IMG/VR virus record: IMGVR_UViG_3300045006_000378
Location: 1 to 22,292 of that record
Length of the DNA: 22,292 nucleotides
DNA from: a virus
Strand: one strand, 5' to 3'
Made by a program: the position numbers and the translations under genes. The notes beneath the pieces were generated by a model. That model did not search any database. It was not told the DNA's origin and saw nothing but the letters and a program-made list of their open reading frames with translations. Positions 1 to 8,039 of this stretch are shown in pieces. Within the stretch, counting starts at the first letter, position 1. Every line of letters starts with the position of its first letter.

Positions 1-939
1 GTACAGCATCGGCGTCAGATGCCATGTGCAACTCCCACCGGATACCCACACCCGGTAGACGTTGAAGTCGGCCTCCTTCATCGGCCGAATCGTCGGAAGG
101 TACGCATGCCACCGGGCCCCGCCCTCCTTGACCTGTGCGAGCGTATCCTTCCGGGAAGTCGTTTCATGCTGCCCACGGCACTCCACAATGATGTGCGTCC
201 CGTCGAACTTCTCCGGGTCATAAAACGTCTCAAGCCGAACAGCAAGCAGCTCCTCCGACTCAGCCGTCCACCCTACCGTCTCGTTGAAGTACTGAACAAT
301 CGTTCCGACAGACAGAAAGTTGAACATCCTTCGCAGGTTGTACTCTTCTAACGTCATCACATGCAGAAAGGACGGGTATTGCATGTCCGGGTTGCCCGTA
401 GAGAAGTACAGCGTCAAAACGCCATCAATCCAATCCTGCCCACGAGCGAGCTGAACATCCTGAGTAATCGTGAAATGACACGGATCAGTCCGTCCCTCTG
501 GAGCCACATACCGCTTGAGCCACATCAGCCAGTTCTCAGGCATCGGCCCCGTGCACGCCCTCATCCACGATGTCCCATCGGCGGCAGCATCGTAGTACTC
601 GAAGCACGGTAAGGACGTCCGGCGGAATGTTGAGTACGTCGTCCGCCAATTCGTACCGGAGACCTGCCATGAATCAAGCAGGCTCTCCACTGTCAACCAC
701 ACACTAGCCTGCTGCAGATAAGAGGGCGTGATACACCCCAACTCCGGAAAGACGGCCAGGTGGTTCCGATACATCCGGACCGGGTCGTTCTCCGGTGTTG
801 GGTAGTCTTTGAACTCCTCTTCAACCCATCCCCGGGGGTCCATCGGAACGTCCAGTACGAGACCCGCACGCGTCGCGTACCCGTGCCGCCCAGCAGGCCA
901 AACACTTAGTCGTCCCAGTGATCGTTCGAGCGTCCCCAT
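1..939 (-). CDS. Virion/tail-region protein of unknown function, partial at left edge
   Basis: Reading the minus strand from an ATG at 939 gives 313 codons with no stop up to the window's first base, so the gene continues beyond the left edge. The ATG overlaps the stop of the 1062-aa tail gene (TAATG), implying coupled translation. The product begins MGTLERSLGRLSVWPAGRHG and is rich in Trp, Tyr and Phe: examples are RMYRNHLAVFPELG, WQVSGTNWRTTYSTFRR, GPMPENWLMWLKRYV and IVQYFNETVGWTAESEELL. There is no signal peptide or membrane segment. I recognise no family. Position suggests a tail-tip or host-recognition component, but the sequence does not prove it. Confidence 0.75.
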   Translation of the reverse strand, partial: MGTLERSLGRLSVWPAGRHGYATRAGLVLDVPMDPRGWVEEEFKDYPTPENDPVRMYRNHLAVFPELGCITPSYLQQASVWLTVESLLDSWQVSGTNWRTTYSTFRRTSLPCFEYYDAAADGTSWMRACTGPMPENWLMWLKRYVAPEGRTDPCHFTITQDVQLARGQDWIDGVLTLYFSTGNPDMQYPSFLHVMTLEEYNLRRMFNFLSVGTIVQYFNETVGWTAESEELLAVRLETFYDPEKFDGTHIIVECRGQHETTSRKDTLAQVKEGGARWHAYLPTIRPMKEADFNVYRVWVSGGSCTWHLTPMLY

Positions 940-3900
940 TAGGTCGGCCCCGCAACAAGATGGAAAGGCTTCACCCACGACTCCGCCCGCCACGTCTCGG
1001 TCCGGTCCCCAAACCCAATCACAACTAGGATCGCCCCATCCTTCTCCACGATGAGGCTAGACCACGCGGCCACCCCGGACGTATTGCGGACCATCTTCAG
1101 GTACGCCCCGTTGCCGAGAAGCTCCCGCTGCAGCTGCGCTCCCGAAGCAACGCCCACCCAAACAGCACCGTTGCCGTAACCACAGAAGGCGATCCGATCC
1201 ATTGTCGGATAGATTGCCCCCCGAATGAGCCCGTCACCCAGATTAGCCATTGGAACTATCCTCGACAGAACTTGCCCGGGACTGACAGCGATGTCCATCC
1301 GGTCGGCCGCTGGAGATGTAGCGCACACATACACAAGCCCCTGGGAGATGCACACACTACTGTATGTGTACCCCGGACCAAAGACAAGTCCGTGATAGGC
1401 CCAGTAAGCCTGATCGTCGGGCCGCGTATGTAACGTGATCCCTCGTGGCGTGTCAACGACCTGCCACGTACGTCCGGAGACCTTCTCGTACCACAACGCA
1501 GGGCGGCGCGCGGTAAACTCGAAATCCGTGGAGAAGGGCTGGTGAGCTTGAGAAGGAACCAGGATGCCCGTCGCTGAGTAACAGCAGGGGCCAGCGTTTA
1601 CGATGTCTAGGATCCCCGTGAGCTCTCCGCGCTTGACTGTGACGTCCGTTACATCTACGAAGAACCCGTCTGGATAGGATGTTTGTGGAGCGGCCTTGAT
1701 TAGCACAATGTCGCCGATCGCCATCTGGTTGGGGAGGGCAACGTCGATTGCCTCTGTGCCTCCTCGGACATTGACAGCTGTAACGGTCAAAGTCAAGTTG
1801 TCGGCAATGATGTCCGAGGCTGCGATGAACTTCAGCTGGACCGATCCGAGGGCGTACCCGAGGCGGGCCTCCGCGGACGTAATTGACTCCCCATCCGTGA
1901 AAGTGCCGTTGTTGACTTCTCCGAGCTGGAGGTGGAGCGCGACCCACCGAGGAATACCGAGCCCTTTCCAGTCCCAGATGAGGTAGGGGTCGCTCTCTTG
2001 ATACTCGGTTGGGGCGAAGCCTCCCGGGATCTCAACGTCCGCGTAGTTGCCTGCCGAAGACTGAACAATGACGGTATTGCGCCAATCGGCCCCTGAGGGA
2101 AGGGGAGGCGTGATCATGTATGCACGACAGTCCGTAGTTATTCCGAAGTCGGCGCACTGCACACAGTATCCTCGAGTGTAGCCCAACAATACTGCCTGCG
2201 GCCCTGCTACGGGTCCTCCACAGTAGGGGCATTCCCAGGTGTCGAATGTAAGTGCCGGTACGTACGTCTCTCCAGCAGCTTCGGCTTGGGCGCGGAGGCT
2301 TGGAGATTCCGACATATGGGCAAAGGGTTGTGGGTGCTCCCCATACTCAAGGAGGACGCGCTCTGGCTCTAAGAGGACGTCCTTTGTTAGGCTTTCAGGC
2401 TTGTACTTGAGAACAGGCCCCTCGTACTTGCCCCCGAGGCTGAGTGATAGACGGCTGCCGCAATGGCCGGCCTGATACCAGGGGGTCATCGGGGCAGCCC
2501 AGATTGGGAAGTTGTGATCTTCTTGTCCCCCAGCGTTGACCCCCGTATCCGTTCCGTCGGCGTCGTACAAGTCGTAGCTGATCGCTCCCGCTGGTGCCGG
2601 GTTAGTCCCCCAACTGCCGGGATCTCCGGTAGCGCGCCACATAGGGAAGGGCTCCGACCGAACGCCGTTTCCTTGAGAGCCGGGACCCAGCCAGTACTTC
2701 TCACCCGTCGCCGGATTCTGGAGGTACCCGAACTTATGAGAGATGGGGAGGTTGGTATGGGAGCCCGCGACTCCCCACCAGTTTGCGTTCTCCGTGACCA
2801 TCATACTCTCATATACGGTTCCGGCCCCAGCACGGACACTCAGGCGGGGATCCCAAAAGCTTACAGGCGTTCCGCCACTTACATCGAATGCGGCGCACCC
2901 ATACGTAGGATGGTAGGCGACTACGATGTCTGGGCCCGGGCCGATAGTCTCGAAATACCCGTCCGCATCTGCGGTACCCAGCTTGATCCACGTAGCGGGC
3001 GGGCCTCCCCCCGGAGCGGTGTACGTCCAGACCTCTGCGCCCGGACAAGGTTCGCCGTCGTACCTGTAAATCCAGCCCCAGAGGACCTTTCCTGGCGGCG
3101 TACTCGTCCAAGAGCTACCAAAGGCCACGGTCTCAGAAGCACCAGACTGGGAGAGAGTGACTGTCTGCTTCCTCAGGCCCTTGGTATGATCCGATGGGTG
3201 CCCAACAGATACGACGTACTTCCCAGGTGGGAGGTTCGTGACTGTGTATGAGCCGCCCGCGCCTAGGTCGTAGTAAGTCCCGCCTTCTTCCGGGATGGGG
3301 TATCTGGTTGTGCCCTCCCACTCCACAATACACCGAGCGTCTACCGGGCCCGTGACAGTCAGTTGACAAGATACAATGTCTAACACCGCTGCAGTACACG
3401 GGCGCAGCTCTATGAACTCTTGCCGATAGTACGCTCTCACCCGGCTGAGGCGCTGTGCCAGGTGCTCCTGCTGGTTGCCCAGACTACCGATCCCGCGGGG
3501 AAGGACGATATGATCCTCTGTCCGGCCATCCGGATACGAGGGGAGGACGAGGCCAACACCCCCAGTTGTGATGAAGCTCCCCAACTCGTTCGAGCCCCTC
3601 AGCGGGACGCCACCCGCAACGTGAAGATCATTGTACGGGTAGTCGGGCTGAAAGACTGCCTGGACTACTCCATGCGGCGTCTGGTAGTCAAGGACGAGGC
3701 TTACCCACGCTCCATCTCCAGCAGCGGCGCCTCCAACCTTTAGTGTCAGCGGGCCCCAGCGTTCGCCAACCCGCATCACGACCGCGTCTTGTTGAGCATA
3801 CCAGTACGCCTCGGCCCAACCACTGTCGGCGCCCTGAACCCACCGACCCCACCCAATTGGAGCCGGTAGGTCATCGAAGCAGAAGCAGTACAGGGCAGGG

Positions 3901-4127
3901 GAGGAACCGTCCTGGAGGACTAGCCCGTACCGGAGGTAGTCGTCATTGATAGGACCGACAGCATACTCTGTAGCTCCGTCTGCTGTGCACTGAAGGACCC
4001 GCAGGTAGAAGTCACTTCCACCGTACGTGATCATCCCCCGCCCGTCACTGTCCAGTAGGGAGGCCACGGACACGATCGTGCCCCGGCGATGGTTGAGGTA
4101 AATAGAATCGCCAACTGCGAGAGGCAT
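939..4127 (-). CDS. Large tail/virion protein with Ig-like and zinc-ribbon-like regions
   Basis: This 1062-aa protein follows the tape measure gene, where distal tail, hub or fibre proteins are encoded. The N-terminal ~220 residues are beta-rich. A carboxypeptidase-regulatory/SpaA-like beta-sandwich is visible (TYYDLGAGGSYTVTNLPPGKYVVSVGHPSD, interrupted by no gap, residues ~285-320) and a second one follows at ~350-420 (WGWIYRYDGEPCPGAEVW then DADGYFETIGPG). Cys633, Cys636, Cys655 and Cys658 form two CxxC pairs 18 residues apart (CPYC and CVQC), like a zinc ribbon. The last ~200 residues repeat short beta segments with aromatic and Gly residues, possibly a propeller. The ATG at 4127 has AGGGTG upstream; the stop overlaps the next ATG. 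It probably contacts the host surface. No catalytic motif is recognised. Confidence 0.75.
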   Translation of the reverse strand: MPLAVGDSIYLNHRRGTIVSVASLLDSDGRGMITYGGSDFYLRVLQCTADGATEYAVGPINDDYLRYGLVLQDGSSPALYCFCFDDLPAPIGWGRWVQGADSGWAEAYWYAQQDAVVMRVGERWGPLTLKVGGAAAGDGAWVSLVLDYQTPHGVVQAVFQPDYPYNDLHVAGGVPLRGSNELGSFITTGGVGLVLPSYPDGRTEDHIVLPRGIGSLGNQQEHLAQRLSRVRAYYRQEFIELRPCTAAVLDIVSCQLTVTGPVDARCIVEWEGTTRYPIPEEGGTYYDLGAGGSYTVTNLPPGKYVVSVGHPSDHTKGLRKQTVTLSQSGASETVAFGSSWTSTPPGKVLWGWIYRYDGEPCPGAEVWTYTAPGGGPPATWIKLGTADADGYFETIGPGPDIVVAYHPTYGCAAFDVSGGTPVSFWDPRLSVRAGAGTVYESMMVTENANWWGVAGSHTNLPISHKFGYLQNPATGEKYWLGPGSQGNGVRSEPFPMWRATGDPGSWGTNPAPAGAISYDLYDADGTDTGVNAGGQEDHNFPIWAAPMTPWYQAGHCGSRLSLSLGGKYEGPVLKYKPESLTKDVLLEPERVLLEYGEHPQPFAHMSESPSLRAQAEAAGETYVPALTFDTWECPYCGGPVAGPQAVLLGYTRGYCVQCADFGITTDCRAYMITPPLPSGADWRNTVIVQSSAGNYADVEIPGGFAPTEYQESDPYLIWDWKGLGIPRWVALHLQLGEVNNGTFTDGESITSAEARLGYALGSVQLKFIAASDIIADNLTLTVTAVNVRGGTEAIDVALPNQMAIGDIVLIKAAPQTSYPDGFFVDVTDVTVKRGELTGILDIVNAGPCCYSATGILVPSQAHQPFSTDFEFTARRPALWYEKVSGRTWQVVDTPRGITLHTRPDDQAYWAYHGLVFGPGYTYSSVCISQGLVYVCATSPAADRMDIAVSPGQVLSRIVPMANLGDGLIRGAIYPTMDRIAFCGYGNGAVWVGVASGAQLQRELLGNGAYLKMVRNTSGVAAWSSLIVEKDGAILVVIGFGDRTETWRAESWVKPFHLVAGPT

Positions 4128-4151
4128 GTCAGGACACCCTGGACGTGCGCC

Positions 4152-6320
4152 TCATGCTCGGTCCTTGATGACACGTGCTGCAGCCAGGCGGACAGCTTCA
4201 GCCATTGCCTGGCGCAGGGCCGGACTTGCCCCGAGAAGTGAGATCGTACCCCCATCAGTCCCCAGGCGGTGAATGACCTCGCCGCGCTGAATAGCCATTC
4301 GGGGGTCGGGGCGGCCATACTCAGCCATGCCCTGAAGCTCTTCGTCTGTCAACTCGCGGTAGCGGGCCCAGTCAGGCCGGCCAGGGCCAGTATACGGTCG
4401 ATTTGCCCTGGAAGCCTCCGGGCCTGTACGCTCTGTCGTCCAAGTATCGATGTCGCGCACCCAGTCCCAAAATCTGCGTAGCGGACCCCGCTCCTTGAGC
4501 ACGAGCCGCATCCGCTCCTCTTCATCGAACCCCCATGGGCTGGTTGGAATCTGCTTTGGCATTCCAACTAGTGGGAACCACCACGGATTACGCTCCTTCA
4601 TCTCTTGAGTGAACTGCTCCCGGGCGCGGCCCGAGGCCTCGAAGTACTGCTTGTCGTACAGCTCGCGCAGGCGAGCTAGCCGCTCTGCATTGAAGAAGGT
4701 CTGTGGGGGTGTAACTGGCCGATCCAGGACCTCAAAGAGTGGAGAAAGGGCGCGGCTAGTCTGGGCGGCCGCCTCTCCCAGGTGACCAACCGCTGTGCTA
4801 AGAGTATCAACGTTATCTGTCGCGAAGAGAGCAGCGTCTGCTGCCTCCTGCTCAGCTTCGGTCAGGACCTTCTTGCTCTCAGTCTTCTCCCGATCCCCCT
4901 TGAGCTCCTGATCTCCGCCGAGCTTCCGCAACACCCACGCTAGAGGGGACAGGAGGCGGGCAGTAGGTGTTCGGGAAGCGAGGGTCATAACCTTCTGGCT
5001 GAGATCTGAAAGCGTCGTGAAGAAGTGTGTGAGGACGCTAATGTCCCGAAGCCAGCGCAGAGGGTGACTGAGAATGTCCCAGAGCTCCCTTGCTGCTGAA
5101 ATTGCGTCGTGGATGAGGTCTACGATGTCTCCCCAGTAATCCCGGAAGAACTGAATCGTCTTTACGACCACCCAGACAAGAGTGACGATTGCAGCGAGCC
5201 TGAGCAGGACCGTCGCAATCGCACTTAGGAGGTCGGCACCAACAGCACGATACAGAAAGGCAAAGGCCACCCGAAGCGCGCGGCCGATGACGGCGGCGGC
5301 CCCTCCGGCGGCGCGGAGGACAGGGATGAGGCGTGGAAGAAGGGCGAGGATCTTAGGTAGAGCCCAAAGGGTGGTGACTGCGATTGAGAGCCCGCTCAGG
5401 ATACTAAAGAGGGCAGAGAGTAGGTGTGGGAGGGCTACAAGGGCGGCTCCGAGGAGGGCGGCCCCGACAGCAGCTCGGAAGAGAAGGCGCAGGAGGGCCT
5501 GTCCCCGCGGCGTCTCGGCTGCCTGTGTGAGACGGTCAAGGGCGCGGGTGACGCGGTCAATAAGGCGGACGACCTCTGGACGGATTGCCCTCCCAATTGC
5601 ATCCCGGAGCCGAAAGAGAGCATCCTGGGCATTCGAGATCTTCCCAGGGATCGTCTCCATGAAGCGCGTCATCCCACCACCGAACCTTTCGGTGATGAGC
5701 CGCTGTAGCGCATGCTCGATCGCGATTCGGTCCTCAACTGTCTGATTCGCGAGGGTCCCTAGGGTCCTCCCCTGATGGGCTCCGTACTGGATGAGCATAT
5801 TCTCGTTGATGCCGAAGGACTCCTGCAAGCGAGTCATCCGGCCACCGAGAACGGCATCTGCCACCGCTTCGGTAGCAGAAACGACATCCTGTCCCATGGC
5901 CGCGGCAAGGTCACCAACTAGAGGGAACCACTTGTATGCTGTAAGGCCGTAGATCTCGAGGCGCGAGGTGGCGTCTACAACCTCCTGGACGTTGAAGGGC
6001 GTCTCGACGGCCTTCCGCTTCGCCCAGTCGAGGACCTTCGCCGCCTTCTCTTCGTCTTTGTACACCGTCGTCAGTTTGGCAAGGGCGACCTCGAACTCGT
6101 TAGAGGCCTGGACGGCCCACCATGCGGCTCCGAGCGCTGCTCCACCAACGCCGAGGAGTCTCTTTCCGAGGCCTGTGTACTTCTCTGCCGCCCCGACAGC
6201 AGTCTTACCGAGAACGTTGATTGGGTTGAGGAGGTCAGTCAGCCCCGCCTTCGTCGTCCTGAAGACGGGGGTCGCCATATCCCGAGCTTTGAAGATGAAT
6301 TCGATGATGGCGACGCCCAC
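4152..6320 (-). CDS. Tail tape measure protein
   Basis: The 722-aa protein sets tail length and is ejected ahead of the DNA. The N-terminus GVAIIEFIFKARDMATPVF is typical. Residues ~75-240 match the conserved TP901-type tape measure region: KAVETPFNVQEVVDATSRL, YGLTAYKW, ATEAVADAVLGG, then LQESFGINENML. Residues ~276-388 are a long hydrophobic block (RAAVGAALLGAALVALPHLL through AAIVTLVWVVV), likely the membrane-inserting part. The rest is helical and charged, with EAEQEAADAALFA. The GTG at 6320 has AGGA seven bases upstream. At the usual ~1.5 angstrom per residue the tail would be roughly 110 nm; this is a rule-of-thumb estimate. No lysozyme or peptidase motif is obvious. Confidence 0.9.
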   Translation of the reverse strand: MGVAIIEFIFKARDMATPVFRTTKAGLTDLLNPINVLGKTAVGAAEKYTGLGKRLLGVGGAALGAAWWAVQASNEFEVALAKLTTVYKDEEKAAKVLDWAKRKAVETPFNVQEVVDATSRLEIYGLTAYKWFPLVGDLAAAMGQDVVSATEAVADAVLGGRMTRLQESFGINENMLIQYGAHQGRTLGTLANQTVEDRIAIEHALQRLITERFGGGMTRFMETIPGKISNAQDALFRLRDAIGRAIRPEVVRLIDRVTRALDRLTQAAETPRGQALLRLLFRAAVGAALLGAALVALPHLLSALFSILSGLSIAVTTLWALPKILALLPRLIPVLRAAGGAAAVIGRALRVAFAFLYRAVGADLLSAIATVLLRLAAIVTLVWVVVKTIQFFRDYWGDIVDLIHDAISAARELWDILSHPLRWLRDISVLTHFFTTLSDLSQKVMTLASRTPTARLLSPLAWVLRKLGGDQELKGDREKTESKKVLTEAEQEAADAALFATDNVDTLSTAVGHLGEAAAQTSRALSPLFEVLDRPVTPPQTFFNAERLARLRELYDKQYFEASGRAREQFTQEMKERNPWWFPLVGMPKQIPTSPWGFDEEERMRLVLKERGPLRRFWDWVRDIDTWTTERTGPEASRANRPYTGPGRPDWARYRELTDEELQGMAEYGRPDPRMAIQRGEVIHRLGTDGGTISLLGASPALRQAMAEAVRLAAARVIKDRA

Positions 6321-6974
6321 GCGGTGTTCCTTTTTGCGGATGTTGAGATACCCACTGTGCGAGGCCCTTCCCAGCTGCGACGCCCAATCCCTCCGCGATG
6401 ATCTCTTCAGGCAACTGCAAGACTATGTCGATGGACGCACAGAGAGCCTCACATGCTGCGCTTCGCAGCACAGCTACACAGACGGCGTCTCTCCTGGCAC
6501 CGCTCCCGCCAGCGGCGGACCGGCAGTACCGCTCTCCGGCGGACTCGAAGGACTCGCTCCCCCAGAGGTGTCCGATGCGTTGGCGGGGAGCGTAGAAGGC
6601 GTAGGCTGCCCGGGTGGCTGCCCCCTTTTTTGGTCGAACCCCTCAAGCTTCTCGAAGTACGCAGCGGCCAGCTCGATCCGCTCGTTCCATGGCCAACGCC
6701 GGAAGGTGTCCCGGCTGAACGGGATAGGCTCCCACTCCTGCGTCTCTGCATTCTGCTGTTCGACGTCCCTCCAGGAGATGAGGCTGTTGGCCGCGAACTC
6801 GGTAAGGGCGTCATCCAAATCGTGCGCGAGAAGCTGGTCGAACGAGACTTCACGAATCCCAGCCTTTGAGCAGGCACGGATGAGCGCCTTCCACGCGGAG
6901 TCGTCCGATTGGAAGACGAACGTCGCTCCGTGACACTCAACAGCGAGCGGCCCCCCTACCGGGCGGTATGGCAT
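6235..6974 (-). CDS. Predicted -1 frameshift product of the tail assembly chaperone (G-T-like fusion)
   Basis: Lambda-like phages make a longer chaperone by programmed frameshifting. Here the -1 frame is closed by a TGA at 6643-6645 and then stays open from just after it to a TGA at 6235, passing beyond the short form's stop and 86 bases into the tape measure gene. The fusion would be about 246 aa. Its extension contains RSAACEALCASIDIVLQLPE and EIIAEGLGVAAGKGLAQWV, which look like ordinary protein. This also explains 6321-6473, which otherwise has no gene. The exact slip mechanism is uncertain because the A-run is not in the standard heptamer phase. Confidence 0.55.
6474..6974 (-). CDS. Tail assembly chaperone, short form (lambda gpG-like)
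   Basis: This 166-aa protein lies between tail tube and tape measure genes, the fixed place of tail assembly chaperones. AAGGAG seven bases before the ATG at 6974 sets the start. Residues ~25-110 are mostly helical and acidic (VSFDQLLAHDLDDALTEFAANSLISWRDVE, interrupted, then WNERIELAAAYFEKLEGF), as in gpG-type chaperones that coat the tape measure protein before tube growth. The final ~50 residues become Pro/Ser/Gly-rich (QPPGQPTPS and onwards), beginning exactly at a run of six A and five G where a shift to the -1 frame would give a longer product. Confidence 0.78.
   Translation of the reverse strand: MPYRPVGGPLAVECHGATFVFQSDDSAWKALIRACSKAGIREVSFDQLLAHDLDDALTEFAANSLISWRDVEQQNAETQEWEPIPFSRDTFRRWPWNERIELAAAYFEKLEGFDQKRGQPPGQPTPSTLPANASDTSGGASPSSPPESGTAGPPLAGAVPGETPSV
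6621..6631 (-). other. Slippery run A6G5, probable frameshift site
   Basis: The minus strand reads CAA AAA AGG GGG in the chaperone frame. An AAA in the ribosomal P site can re-pair perfectly one base back; the next codon would then be AAG in place of AGG. The site falls 12 bases after the last -1 frame stop and just before the short form turns low-complexity, as expected for a chaperone shift site. Polymerase slippage on the A-run is an alternative. Confidence 0.5.
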
Positions 6975-6985
6975 CAGGGGTCTCC

Positions 6986-7858
6986 TTAGGATGCGGCAAG
7001 TGCGACGCGGTTATACTGAACACCGTCTTGAGGCGTGAACTCGTGAGCGAAGCCGGTGACATCCTCAGCGTCGAACGGCATATTCCACGTCGTGGGCGAG
7101 AAGCTGCTCAGTGTCCAGATGAGGTCCTGAGCATCGGTGCCGTTCTTCATCGTGACGACGATGTCCTCGCCGCTCCAGAGGTCCGCGTCCATTGCCGACC
7201 CCTTGAAGACCTCGCTGGTCACGCAGGCGAAAACCGGATCCTGATACCGGATTGCATACGACGCCGGCCGCGTCTTCTCGTTCGTCGCCTTCATTGCGTC
7301 CATGGGATTGATCATCTTCGTCCCTAGGTCGTTCCGGAGGTCGAAGCTGAGCACTCCCTGTGACGCGCCCGCGATCTGCACCATGATGTCGTTGATCGTG
7401 TGCCCCAGGAGACTGTTGTACACGGGCGCCGCCGTCCCGGCCGCAGCCTCAACCGCGTACTGGAAACGCATACCCAAGGTGTACTCGACCTCCGCATCCT
7501 CGCTGTCTGAGATGGACGCACGGATAGATACGGGCTGGCCGCTTGTCAGGACCCACTCCTGACCGTTTGCGCCGTCGTCCACCTCCACCAGCATATCGGG
7601 GAAGCCGGCGACAACAACACCTGCGGTCGTTGGGCAGAACAGCTGGAGGTCGGCCAGCTCAACCCCGATGCACGTGATCTCGAGGCCGACTTCGTCCGTA
7701 CCCTTCCGCTTGTGCAGCTGCCCCCCCACACCCCTCTTGCGAACGCTGTGCGAGTCGCGGCTGAAGGTCCCGCCAGTGACCGCGCGACAGAAGGCCAACG
7801 GCGTGCCCGTATCGATCTTGCTAACGCCCTGCACCATTCCCGTGTACACGTTACTCAT
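6986..7858 (-). CDS. Major tail tube protein
   Basis: The 290-aa protein stacks as rings to form the non-contractile tail tube. Support comes from position directly before the tail assembly chaperone and tape measure gene, from the length, and from a beta-rich sequence with the usual pattern: GLEITCIGVELADLQLF, then a middle domain with AEVEYTLGMRFQYAVEAAAG and LLGHTINDIMVQIAGA, and a C-terminal FAHEFTPQDG. The ATG at 7858 is preceded by AAGGGGG at eight bases, but the G run can pair with a C run next to the start (see the hairpin entry), so coupling to the upstream gene may matter. No contractile sheath gene is present, which supports a siphovirus-type tail. Confidence 0.8.
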   Translation of the reverse strand: MSNVYTGMVQGVSKIDTGTPLAFCRAVTGGTFSRDSHSVRKRGVGGQLHKRKGTDEVGLEITCIGVELADLQLFCPTTAGVVVAGFPDMLVEVDDGANGQEWVLTSGQPVSIRASISDSEDAEVEYTLGMRFQYAVEAAAGTAAPVYNSLLGHTINDIMVQIAGASQGVLSFDLRNDLGTKMINPMDAMKATNEKTRPASYAIRYQDPVFACVTSEVFKGSAMDADLWSGEDIVVTMKNGTDAQDLIWTLSSFSPTTWNMPFDAEDVTGFAHEFTPQDGVQYNRVALAAS

Positions 7859-8039
7859 TGGGGGAGCCCCCTTCTGAAGGAACCGCGGACGGCTCGGCTT
7901 TGTCGGTCTCTGGCGGAAGCGGAAGAGTCAGGATGTCCTCCGGCTCGCAGGCAGAGGGACGGCAGGCACCAGGAGGAAGATCCTTGACTTTGATCTGGTA
8001 GTGCCCCTCAGGGACGGCCGTCTGAACGGACTTGGGCAT
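7851..8039 (-). CDS. Small hypothetical protein, 62 aa
   Basis: This short protein starts MPKSVQTAVPEGHYQIKVKD with AAGGAG six bases before its ATG, a strong signal, and the ATG overlaps the previous stop (TGATG). The first half looks like a short beta strand pair; the second half is Pro/Glu/Ser-rich, acidic and probably disordered, with two cysteines in ACRPSACEPED. It ends eight bases inside the tail tube gene. I recognise no family. Its place just before the tail tube suggests a structural or assembly helper. Confidence 0.65.
   Translation of the reverse strand: MPKSVQTAVPEGHYQIKVKDLPPGACRPSACEPEDILTLPLPPETDKAEPSAVPSEGGSPNE
7860..7871 (-). promoter_or_regulatory. Short inverted repeat over the tail tube ribosome binding site
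   Basis: The minus strand reads GGGGGCTCCCCC immediately before the tail tube ATG. The G run is also the best ribosome binding site, so a small stem of about four GC pairs could mask it unless a ribosome finishing the upstream 62-aa gene melts it. The interpretation is inference; the complementarity itself is directly visible. Confidence 0.4.

Noticed and set aside
2463-3251. Plus-strand open frame of 262 aa
   Set aside because: It is antisense to the 1062-aa tail protein, which has recognisable domains; the plus-strand product is Arg/Pro-rich and resembles no protein.
5182-6933. Long plus-strand open frames (187 aa at 5182-5745; 321 aa at 5968-6933)
   Set aside because: They lie opposite the tape measure and chaperone genes, are Arg/Ser/Ala-rich with no family features, and result from the GC-rich codon use of the real minus-strand genes.
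6449-6940. Second minus-strand frame of 163 aa overlapping the chaperone
   Set aside because: It is the +1 frame, very rich in Arg and Ser, and has no ribosome binding site; the -1 frame is the better frameshift partner.
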